From positions 1-64,000 of the forward strand of contig JASAND010006816.1 in assembly GCA_030248195.1 (NCBI GenBank): a stretch of DNA of 64,000 bases, read 5' to 3'. Source of the DNA: Trissonchulus latispiculum. Its lineage: Eukaryota > Nematoda > Enoplea > Enoplida > Ironidae. Below are positions 24,601 to 33,838 of the stretch, one piece after another. A program made the translations under genes and the position numbers. The notes beneath the pieces were generated by a model. The model saw only the letters and a program-made list of their open reading frames with translations. It ran no database searches and was not told where the DNA came from. How positions within the stretch are numbered: position 1 is the stretch's first letter; each line of letters starts with the position of its first letter.

Positions 24601-27600
24601 GATTCCCAACTCATGGTATTAGAGTCAAAACAGTCAATTCTTCCAAAACTTCTTTCTGCCATTGAAGAAAGTAAAACTGCTACTCGTCGCCACTAGAGTA
24701 TACTTGGCTGACTATCACTTAACTATACCATGTATAGGTACAGATCTTTTTAACAGATTTTAAAATGCTCTTTTAAGATGCTTCAGAATTGTCATACGAA
24801 TGCACTCCCATCGAGACATTGCAGTAGTATTTGTAGACGAAACTTGAATCAATAGCGCTTACGTATTTAGTGTTTTTTATAGATTGTACTAGAAATTGCA
24901 ATTACGGGTTTTGTACCGATTTCGAAAGCCAAGAATACTGCCGATGCCGTAGTGGCTACACAGGCCTTGATTGTGAACGGGGTATACTTATCGTAGCTAA
25001 ATATTGCTTTATTAATTAAAATTATTCCAATAATGATATTTTATTTTTCACATTGTTCTTCCACCAGCTATTTCTTATCCTACGAGATTATTAAAAAGTA
25101 ACTGTTTAGTGATCTGAGTATAGTTTAGCTTGAATTTAGGCTGAACAAAGTTCACTCAAGCTTATTTTTATTGTTTATGTTTATCTTCATTTTAATAAAA
25201 TGCTGGAGTGCTGGAGTTCCTCACTGTTTCAGAAGTTGATGACTGCGAGAAATCTCTGTGTCACTATACATCAACTTGTGTTGATGAATTTCAAGGATAC
25301 CATTGCAACTGTGCCCCAGGTTACACTGGCATACACTGTGATATAAGTACGTACAGATACTGTTACAAGTTGTAGTTGCTTATGCTGTTTTATAGTGATA
25401 ATTCACTTAAATTCACTTGATTCACTTAAAAACGTAATTGTCTTTAGTAGATTCACTTAAAACTAATTTTGTCTTAATTCAATAATTTAGCATTTAATCC
25501 TTTAACTAAAATTAAGAAATTCCTGAAATTTGGATTACTAAATTGTAACTCTCGAAGTTTGAATGTCAGGACAGCACACGCTTTAATTTCACGCTATATA
25601 ATACGCGCGAATGTTGTGACCATCAATTTCATTTATTTCGACGAAGATGCATACAGGAATATCAGACAATATCAACATGTTAAGTTTTCGAATTTGCTAA
25701 GAGTTTGTGTCAAATGTGTAGTGAGAAGGAAAAGATACATTCATTTTTCTAATGATCAGTAATTTGCAGAAATATGGCTAATTGACAATTTCTAATTTTT
25801 TTACACATTTCTCAGACCTCATCGGACAGGCTGGTCAATACTTTTGAAAGCACTAAAGAAGGGGAATACGTAGTTTGACGCCTCCGTTTGTGGTTTTTAT
25901 TTTCTGCAATATTTCAAGTCTCATACTTGGTGGTTGTCAGCAATAGGAAGAGTCTGCACAAACAAGAGGTCTTGTCATATTTCGATTTGTCCACGCATGG
26001 GCTGTGGTCTACGAATAATGATTGTTAAATCACCAGAAATTTGGTGATTGTCAAAAATTGCGACCTTGGCTTAAAAAGTAGTCTTAAATTAGGTTAAATA
26101 TGTTTGTAGACATTGATGAGTGTGCTAGCAATCCGTGTAAGGATTCAATCTGCAAAGACTTCGTCAATGGGTACACTTGCGTAGAAAGCGAAGAAGTTTC
26201 AAAGCAAATGGACTTGCTGTTGTTTTTGATGGACGCTTCCAGAGAGACCTTGGGAGTAAGGATTTGTGACAAAGAAGTTGTGAAGTTTTAATAATTTTTC
26301 TGTTACGCCTTTTGATAAGATTGCAGCAAACCGCAACAAAGATTGTTATCCTTTTTAATAGCTTTTGAGAGAAGTAGTATAAATTTTTGATAAGGAAAAA
26401 AGGCTTACTTGAATACCTGCCAGTCTAAATTTTAATAGCAAATCCGAAACATTTTTGCATTAGTTACACCATTCAGTCAGTCATTTCGTAACTTATCCGG
26501 TTTGAGCTATGGTTGATCCAATTGATGGTTATGCATTTCAGTCTGAAGGTTACACCGAAGCGGAAATTCTGAAGATGGCCATGATTGAAGCGCAATCAAT
26601 GCTGCTGGCTTCAGTTCCCAAAGAAAGGCTTTCACAAGTGTCAACCAGTCGTGACGAATTTTTACAATACTGCCGCTTAGAAGGAGAAATCCACGATTGC
26701 AAGGAGTACGTAGCACTTGCCTACGGAAACACTTATTTTGATGGAAACATGAACTTGACGAGTTCGAGTAAGAGTACTAGACAAGGCTTTTAATTAATCA
26801 TTCATTCTGATTAGATATGAGATGTTTCAGGTTATTCAATCAAGAATATTATGATCCAGTCAATGGAAACTGTTTCACGTTCAACAACATTAGCGATTAC
26901 AGACCACTTCATCGAACATATCGTCCTGGAGAACTGGAAGGTAATTGTTTGTAAATAATGTGTTTAGTATAATCAGTTATTGAATAAGCATGTATTATTT
27001 GTCTGTAGGAATACCTGAACTGAGATCAATTGAAACTTCATGAAATTACAATTATGCTGGTTTATTCAAATCTTTCATGTTTTGGGTTTATCAGGTTGGT
27101 GTTAAGCTTCGCTTATAGCCAACAAAATGCTGCAAAGTTAGTATTATTTTAGGTCTCATTGTTGTGACCAAATCGAATCAAGCTGAATACACCAGTAACG
27201 TCGACAGCGCCGGTGTGAAATATTTTATCGATGAACCTGGAGTTCACGTTTTCATGGAACATGGGTTTGGAATCCCAACTGGATATGAATCAGCATTCAT
27301 ATTATCTCACGTAAGAAGTTACAGAAAAATGATCGAAGTAATTGAACAGCCAGCTCTTGCGTACTTTCTAGCTTAATCATTGTAGAATGCTAACATAGTC
27401 CTATTCGAAAAGTTTCAGGCAATCGAAGATGGAATTGTGATATGTAGTACTGCGAACTAGCAGTTTATGTACTGCAGAGAACGGAGGTCAGACTGCAAAG
27501 AATTGCCCACATTTTAAAAAGTATAGGTTATTTATATGTATAATAATAGCTCGAAGTTGAAGCAATTGTTAGATTGGTTGGTAGTAAAGCGAAATTGTAA

Positions 27601-30600
27601 TCTAAATCAGAAACTTCTAACGTTTAGCATCCGCTACGACAATTAGAATTTTAGCTGGCTATTATTTTTTAAACAGCAGTGGGTACTATTTAATATTGCA
27701 TCCTTTGAGGCCTACTTGTTGTATTTGTGTTTAGGCTAAAAATCTCTTGTTCAAAACAATATTGGGTCCCTCATATAAATAATATTTAATATTTGCATAT
27801 TATTGTTTAGACAGACCACGGCTACCAGTCTGAGCCGTACGGTTATTGTGCTAACTACGGAAAAGACATTAGGAATTACGTATACCAGGATGTTTACTTC
27901 ATTCATGTACGTTTCTTGAAAAAACTAAATTTTTCTAAAATTTGTAGACTGATCTACATCCCATCCCAGCTATTTTCCCCAGAAACACTCAGAATGGGAG
28001 GTCGGCTACGTTTGATTATGTTGGATTTTTCGGATTACCCTTTTTGAGGATTTGGAAAGACCGTGTTTGGCAGACAATCGCATAGTTGACCAGAAACAAA
28101 TCGCGGTTACAGATAGCTTTGCTCAAACCCTGATCACTAAGCTTCGCCTCAGTTTCTTTTCCTCTGATTTTCGCAGTTCTCTACAGGGCTAACATATTTT
28201 ATCTGGATGCTGTGTATGTAAATGCGTATATAGCAACAAACTGCCAATCGAACTAAATATAAATAAAACTGAAAACCACCATTCGGCCAGCCCCAAACAC
28301 CGGTACCAAGTCAAAGAAGGTGGTTCATGAGATCACAACGCCCGGAAGCTAGTTTAAGGCGCGGGAAAAACTTGGTGAGAAATTGTGGGATGGGGCTCTT
28401 GGTAGAAAACCGGAAACTATGCTAATTGTTTACATTTATTTAAGTAAACTTCCTTCTCCTGCTGTATTCTTGTTTATCTACCTAGAATTGAATTGAATTT
28501 CTAGCTTTCTCATAACTTAGCATTTATATATTGATTTGCAGGGATGCGAGAAAAGTCAACTTCAAGATTATTATAGCACGATTTGCGGCTGTGCTCATCC
28601 AAAATATTCAACGGCTGATGCACAAAATCATTGCAGTTCAAATAAGCAACGTAAGAGTTAAAGGTCGTTTCAAACGATTAAATGTAGTTGAATTAAATTT
28701 CAATCAGAAGTGAGTCTGTTTTGAATTTGATTTTCAAAGTTCAGTTTTCAAAACAGTCGGGCAGGGATTTGGAGGCTAGCGATGTTTTATGCAAAATTCC
28801 AAACTGTTTGCTTAAGGTGCTAGTTTCCTTTCGGCTATTTTTCACCCATACGACTCTTTTATGTAAATGACTAAAACTTACAAAAGAACCTATTTCCGTA
28901 CTCTTTAACATTCTGGAACCAGTCTCGTATTTTTAGGCCAAAAGATAAGAAAGTTTTAGTTTTTGGCCTTAGGCACCCAGTAGGTAGGCAGGACACGGGA
29001 TTGGTTGTTATAGCTGGAAAAAGGTACACGAATATGAACATTTTTGCTTTTACAACTTTTGAGCTTTCTCCAGATTAAGTCAGTACAAGCAAAAACTGTT
29101 TTGAGGGTCAAAAGATGGCCATTTTTGAGGAAATCAGTTTTTTCAAAATTACTACCACATGTTAAGGACAGATTTGGCTTATTTATACTCAATCGATACA
29201 GTGTCTAAATGCACATTTTATGAATGCCTATTAGCCGAACTTTATTGCTTTAATAAGCTAGAGAATTGGCCGAAAAACCATTTTGGCGAATCTGCGATTA
29301 TTTCGTTTCGAACATTGATTTCTCAAAAACTAATAGACGGATTCCGGAGATTTTTGGCAAAATCGAAATTCGTACTTCTGCGGAGGGACGTGTTTCTTGG
29401 TTTGAGCAAAAACAACTCCAGTTGCGAGAAAATTGAATACAAAGTTGCCAACTTTCGTGTCGCCACACATTTGCCGGATTCTCAGGAGTATTGAGGCTTG
29501 TTGAGCCAAACCCAAAAAACGTCTCTCGGCCCATATGTCCTCTGTATGATAGCACAAGAATAGATTTTGGCCGATTCTTCGGTTTTGAGAAATCTACGTT
29601 CAAAAATGTTTGGTCTATACTCATCCTGTTAGATGTCAGCACGTCTGAAAACTTCTGCTATTTTTGCTAATTTTGCCAGTTTCGTAAGCGCTTGTGAATC
29701 TGCAGATAGTAAGGTTTACAACGATATATAAAGCACTTTCACAACTCCCAAAATTGCGAAAGTTATACCGTTTCAAAAACTCACCACAAAAACACTGCAC
29801 AAAAGGATACCAGCACCTTAAGCCTTTTAAAATGAGGTTGCAGTGCCAAAATTGTCACAGGTATATATTGTTTAGTGTCTTGTATAAATGAGGCTGCCAT
29901 GAATATGACCGATGACGACATTTCCGGTTGTCCTAAAAAGTGTGGGTAAGTAGCATAAACCTGGTGTGCTTATCACAGCTTTCGGCTGGTACACATTAAA
30001 ACTGTCACTGTCCGAGTCAGAGCATATCTGAGTGAGAAGAAAACTATGTGAAAGCTTTATGACTGAAAAAGCTAGAAACTTGTTTCGTATAAAACGCATC
30101 AGAATCTTTATTAGCCATGAAGAATCTCATGTGATGGATTGTGTGTTGTGTCTGAGATATTCAGTAACCGAAAGTCAGTGATCAAGACAAACAAAGCGAG
30201 CAGTAATCAGACCAAACAGTAGTTTTTCAGCAGCAAATCAATTTTTTACAAGAAGTGTTTAACGTTGGATTGCTTATTTCTATTTTAGGTCTAAATTTTT
30301 TGAGTATGTGCAAACGATGGACTATTGGCCGGCCAATACCTTTCACGTAAGTGGCGATATTACAAATTTTCAATCTAGATAGCATTGCTCCATATCGAAC
30401 TTTTCCCATTAAAGCTGATAATTATTGAAGTTGTGAATAAACAACGTGCATAAGTAATAAATTCAAATCAATCATTACCTAAGATAGTTAGATGTATTAA
30501 GTTTAAGTGTAAGTGAAAGTAAACTGAAATGTAAGTTAATTGATGCTGTTTTCAATTACAGGTTCCGTTTTGCCCTCATAATGATAAAGAGTGCTATGAC

Positions 30601-31593
30601 AGTTATAGGCAAGTTCGCGTCTGGAATTGCTTTGAGTGTGCTGTCCAGTAGTATTGTTTTTAGCTAACTAATTGGAAAGGTTCATAGTCTAAACCTACAG
30701 CGTTAAAGTCGAAAGTCCAAGTCTATGAACAAATTTGCAAGTGTTACGCTCTGTAAGATTAAATTATCGTCACCAGCTTTTACCACTGAAGCTTTTCTAC
30801 TAAATATTTCGTGTCAATGTTTTTTAACAATGAATCTGAGAATGTATTAGAGCTTTAAAGCTAATATAGTAGAGTTGAGCTTGTTTATAAAAATAGAATT
30901 GTATTATCATTGTAAAGTATTATTGTATGCTTCTTTAGAAGAACTCATGCCATGATAAAAATGTATTATGCGTCCACACTTTATATTTCCTACGTTGAAG
31001 TTCCAAATATGCAGGTATGGTATCAACAGTTTTGTCGGCTATATAAACACAGCACCTCCGCAGGGACATGCAAGCCTACCGTACCTGTACCAAATATGAA
31101 TCTAAAGTCGACGTAAATGCTTGTTTTAGGCCTTGTCTTTCCGATTGTTTTTGTTTGCATGCAATTAGATATGAAAACAGTTGTAGTTCGATCGGCTAAT
31201 ACAATCCACTAGTTCATGCAGAAACTCGTTCTGCTAAAGGTTTTGAAAATTCTGCTGCATAATTTTCCTACTAAAGCTATCTCGATGATTAGATTGCTGT
31301 GTCACCAGATTTATGACCGACGTGACGCTGTTTTCAACCGAGTACATTTCCACAAAGTTTCTTTTAAATGGCATAAGTAAAAACTTCCAGCTGCTTACTC
31401 TATCGAAGTGATAGTAAAGTGAATGTTTGTTCGTCTTCAGATGGTGGACTTGTTCAGCAAAATAGGAAGTCTTCTTGGAATAACGTTTGGAATGTCAGTG
31501 ATCAGCATACTTGAATTGATTATTCTAATTTCATTGTCAATATACAGCTGTCAACTGTTCTTCAAAACAAGAAATCGTTTGAAGGCAAACTAA
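21634..31593 (+). CDS. EGF-domain DEG/ENaC (ASC family) channel, EGAS-like; 14 exons, 5' end not found
   Basis: Member of the degenerin/epithelial sodium channel family, which forms trimeric cation channels in the plasma membrane. Proposed exons: 21634-23145, 24883-24981, 25233-25346, 26110-26255, 26542-26767, 26815-26940, 27153-27310, 27811-27906, 28542-28650, 29876-29945, 30289-30346, 30562-30635, 30939-31014 and 31441-31593. All have AG/GT borders and successive phases agree, giving about 1004 codons with no stop. Order of domains: Ser/Thr-rich stalk, two complete and one truncated EGF, then the ASC ectodomain (GNCFTFN; FGIPTGYES; EPYGYCANYG; CGCAHPKYS; YWPAN) and TM2 with FGMSVISILEL, matching the family's G-x-S selectivity-filter segment. 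The cytoplasmic N-terminus and TM1 were not found and should lie upstream, or have been lost. The donor at 30635 is the weakest. Nematode EGAS proteins share the EGF-plus-ASC plan. Confidence 0.8.
21730..23130 (+). repeat. Mucin-like Thr/Ser coding repeat with higher-order structure
   Basis: Within the first recognised exon, about 465 codons are almost only Thr and Ser, with a few Pro. The repeat has a higher-order period: the word CCTACTCCTACG recurs at 22107, 22299, 22407, 22599, 22791 and 22899, with spacings of 192, 108, 192, 192 and 108 bp. All spacings are multiples of 3, so the frame is preserved through expansions. Such stretches are typically O-glycosylated, extended stalks. A non-repetitive Cys-containing peptide (NYCDAGN ... 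NEYCPLTPPVC) precedes it. The reverse strand is also open, but only as a Val-rich shadow. Confidence 0.85.
23499..23503. other. Target-site duplication (GAATT), left
   Basis: GAATT immediately precedes the left 92 bp LTR and recurs at 24786-24790 immediately after the right LTR. A 5 bp duplication is usual for Ty3/gypsy-type integration. Confidence 0.8.
23504..23595 (-). repeat. 3' LTR (92 bp) of the miniature gypsy element
   Basis: Plus-strand sequence from TAGAGTATACTTGG to AAGATGCTTCA. It appears identical along its length to 24694-24785. Confidence 0.9.
23596..23607 (-). promoter_or_regulatory. Polypurine tract of the miniature gypsy element
   Basis: Minus-strand AAAGGGGAGAAA directly abuts the TGAAGC start of the 3' LTR, the exact position of the plus-strand primer. 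Confidence 0.85.
23622..24662 (-). CDS. Gag-integrase C-terminal fusion protein of a deleted gypsy element (346 aa)
   Basis: Starts at the ATG at 24662, 20 bases inside the primer site, and ends at 23622. Residues 1-110 match the N-terminal gag of invertebrate gypsy elements: MSWESYIEQIQEYFIANGI, a LLSVVGSKTYELL helix and PKPIVIAERYHF. Residues 115-210 are a patchwork, including a scrap of reverse transcriptase (ASQWITPIVSVAKPDD). Residues 215-275 are the integrase C-terminal region (LVWIRSH, LPKWVEGTVE, VKYKVRVEG, IDQMR). The tail is Pro-rich and ends with RYPTRHRRPP, as in full gypsy polyproteins. Internal deletions removed everything between without breaking the frame. The ORF may be passively preserved because the insertion is young, or the product may be used; the sequence cannot decide. 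Confidence 0.8.
   Translation of the reverse strand: MAERSFGRIDCFDSNTMSWESYIEQIQEYFIANGIAEERTQVAILLSVVGSKTYELLKDICSPDKPNTKTFEQLVAILQDHLQPKPIVIAERYHFHLPKQTADESISDLDTQKKITRPGPNYFALATRRLLLLSLTLTIGERMLGWIIDPYDSESMQWESCVEQQGLARIGKSGQSQEVRASQWITPIVSVAKPDDRRPNDASLACYQATSYGKSHKCQNGTLVWIRSHRPDLPKWVEGTVEYALGTVKYKVRVEGVLLKRQIDQMRKRVAVKSGKAFRKDIKKPHTNFDNFIWFPSDNAPQEAPAPLPDEQEPQPAPEPQRRYPTRHRRPPPTFIPGSDQGFIQH
24682..24692 (-). promoter_or_regulatory. Primer binding site of the miniature gypsy element
   Basis: TGGCGACGAGTA on the minus strand begins one base after the 5' LTR and starts with the TGG complementary to the tRNA CCA end. It differs after TGGCGAC from the site in the gag-only element. Confidence 0.75.
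24694..24785 (-). repeat. 5' LTR (92 bp) of the miniature gypsy element
   Basis: Appears identical to 23504-23595 and is followed by the GAATT duplication at 24786-24790. It is shorter than typical gypsy LTRs and in the TRIM size range. Confidence 0.9.
24883..25346 (+). other. Two EGF-module exons of the channel gene
   Basis: Exons 24883-24981 and 25233-25346 each encode one complete six-cysteine EGF module, bounded by phase-1 introns on both sides, the classic layout for shuffled EGF exons. The first has Cx3Cx4Cx8CxCx8C spacing ending GYTGLDCE. The second starts EVDDCE, like calcium-binding EGF modules, and ends GYTGIHCD. A third exon at 26110-26255 starts NIDECASNPC but stops after four cysteines, leading directly into the channel ectodomain. 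Confidence 0.85.
29515..29640. repeat. Dispersed repeat in an intron of the channel gene (pair with 41655-41765)
   Basis: Matches 41655-41765 in the same orientation with moderate divergence: CGTCTCTCGGCCCATATGTC against CGTCCCTGGGCCCGCATGTC, then TATGATAGCAC, and further on CGGTTTTGAGAAATC against CCGTTTTGAGAAATC. The family is unknown. Confidence 0.55.
31441..31593 (+). other. Pore/TM2 and C-terminal exon of the DEG/ENaC channel
   Basis: Follows an acceptor TCGTCTTCAG. It encodes the pre-TM2 and TM2 segment: LFSKIGSLLGITFGMS, then VISILELIILISLSIY, then a short basic tail and TAA. In the family this segment is LGGxxGLFxGxSxLSxxE. The G-x-S triplet that lines the selectivity filter is present as GMS and the conserved Glu follows, so ion conduction is plausible. 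Confidence 0.8.
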
Positions 31594-32714
31594 ATTCATT
31601 ACCTTCTTTCTTTGATATAAACTGTACCTGCTGATAAAAATGGCATAACCTAGTATACAAGGAAAACTCTGCCACTTTTGGGGATTTGACAATTTAAAAG
31701 CTTCCGAATAGAAGAAGTAATATTTTTTAGATTTTGGGACACTAATGCGTGAGAATTATAAATGGGGCTCGTCCCAAATAATTTTGAGGATGCATGTGTC
31801 TTGGAATAAATATTTCGAGTAAGTTTAAAAGTTTGAGCTAAATTAACGCCTGTAGTTAATAGTTCAAAAGTCTGCAAGATAAATGTTAGACAGACAAAAC
31901 GCAAGCAAAATAGATTGAGTTCCACGAAAAAATAAGAAGCATATACTCAACAAACCTGTGGTGTAGTCAAAAATAATTAGAATCTTTAGTCTGATGTCAA
32001 AACCTATGTTGCCTGTACTTCTCGGTGATAATTCCTTGGTTGTTCTGGTCTGGCAATTGAGCGGCTTACCGATCTCTCGTTGTTAAACTATACCCTGTTG
32101 TTAGGAAAGGCATATTATGCATTATTTCACAAAGCTAGCTGTATATTTATGTATCAATGTGATGCAAACACAAACAATCGTTCTTTTACGAATACTGACG
32201 CAATACAGAAGGCGAGACAAATTTTTGCAGCACTTTCATTCAGCCATAATGCTTTATTATGTCGTATAGTTAGTAGCATTACGGTGAGTATGTGTGTTAT
32301 TTACAAGCCCGTTGTGAGAGTAGAAATTAGTTTTTGCCACGCGCTTTCTAGGTATTTTCACGATATACTTGAAAATGTTCCTAAATTTTCGCTAATAATC
32401 TCAATTTTGCTAATGATTTGCATTTAATATTTGTATTGTTTCTATACATTTTTGATATGTTATCACTGATTTATTTATTGAATATACTGGCGAGTAATTT
32501 ATTGCCTCAACTTAATTAATTTAATAAAGTTCAGAAATATTATTAGTCTGCCATCATCGTTGTTTCTTATTTTACCTTGTTTTACTAGCAACCAGTACAA
32601 AGGTCAATGTGCAAGCAAAAAGTTCTATTTATTGTTGTTTTAGTAATGTCTTACATTTAATTTACCGACTATTTGTAGTCTCATTTAATTATATTTTTAT
32701 AGTTGAATGAGGTT
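31594..32714. other. No gene recognised
   Basis: AT-rich spacer between the convergent channel gene and Ly6-type gene. It should contain both 3' UTRs. No open frame here resembles a known protein. Confidence 0.5.
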
Positions 32715-33838
32715 TCAGTTGCAGAAATCTTCGTCACAGAAGCAAATCTGTGTTTGCGAATTTGCATTAACAGCATCGAAAATTGGTTTCATCCATGGTT
32801 GTTCATGTTGACGATGACACCTACAAAATACAACTAAAAAATAGATGCAAAGTAAATACAAAACAAAATTATTGTTTTTGTGATAAAAATTTGGATTCAA
32901 AATGCATATTCTGCATTTTAACATTCAGATATCTGATTCAATTAAATCTAACTCATTCCGCTGCAAGATCCATTGTGTAATGAAATTAAAATAAAGTTAC
33001 CGGCTTTTGTTCCTATATTTAAAATAAAGGACCGCACCTAGTTTTTAAAAATTTACACATTTATTCAAGAAAACAAAAACATTGTATACATATAGTTAAA
33101 CCAAAATCTATAGCCGGTTGACCTCCCCATCTAGTAGATTTCATGAAATCCCGTAGACAAACACTGTTTCGACCAGCTGGGTGGTTGTCTATTCAATATT
33201 AGTATGTAAAGTAAGCGAAGTTACCTTACTCATTGACCTAAACTAGTGGTGAGTAACAAGAAATAGACTAAACAGTTTCTGCCCTAATCATGGCCCCCTC
33301 AAGATTAACTCGACATGGCATGTAGAGCGAGTCTGGACTAACGAAATATAGTCTCAGAAGAAACTCATAAATTTGCGATAGTTTGCGCTTGGTAACAGTC
33401 TTCGACTGCATATTAAGGAGTCCTAAATCTGCAAAAATAATAAATAAAAATCCGAAATTAAAACTATTGCAATGCTTTCCTTTCCGACTTTGTTTATTTA
33501 TTGCTCTAAACATCGAATCTAGACGTCATATCAGCGATGAAGGGAAAACAACAAATATTTTCTCATGCATCCTATATCTTGGAGTCCCATGTAACGGCCA
33601 AATGAGGGCCGAAGAAAGGCAATGGAAAACGAAAGTACCTTAATGCGTTATACAAGTTTTTGACGTTTCCACATTCTTTGTAGGGGCGACCTCCCATCTC
33701 CAAACCATGATTTATAATTTTCACACAAACGTTGTTATTGTAGTCACATCGCCTTTGACCTTCGTTTGTATAACACGTTAATGCGGAAGCGGCGACCCAG
33801 AGTGCTACAACTGTCACCAAGACAGTCAAGAACTTCAT
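32715..33838 (-). CDS. Secreted or membrane-anchored Ly6/uPAR-type (three-finger fold) protein, two exons
   Basis: Exon 1 is 33838-33639 and exon 2 is 32820-32715. The intron has a GT at 33638-33637 and a TTGTAG acceptor before 32820. The join is in frame and gives 101 residues. Exon 1 opens with a hydrophobic signal peptide (MKFLTVLVTVVALWVAASA) followed by LTCYTNEG, the usual first-cysteine context of the family. Exon 2 ends with CFCDEDFCN and a stop; a Cys pair followed by D-x-x-C-N is the Ly6 signature. Eight cysteines suit four disulphides. No hydrophobic GPI-anchor tail follows, so it is probably secreted. Ly6 proteins often modulate receptors or channels. Convergence with a DEG/ENaC gene is noted, but any functional link is speculation. 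Confidence 0.75.

Larger units (their letters stand above)
23504..24785 (-). mobile_element. Complete miniature gypsy-type LTR element (TRIM-like, 1282 bp) in the first intron of the channel gene
   Basis: All the cis parts of an LTR retroelement are present in 1.28 kb. Two 92 bp LTRs appear identical by eye, flanked by GAATT duplications. A primer site TGGCGACGAGTA begins one base inside the right (5') LTR. An uninterrupted 346-codon ORF follows, and an AAAGGGGAGAAA polypurine tract touches the left (3') LTR. Orientation is minus, opposite to the host gene. Identical LTRs and an open ORF mean it inserted recently. It lacks reverse transcriptase, RNase H and the integrase core, so enzymes must have come from an autonomous relative. 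Confidence 0.9.

Noticed and set aside
32080..32427. 115-codon plus-strand frame downstream of the channel gene
   Set aside because: No homology that I recognise, AT-rich, no splice or promoter context.
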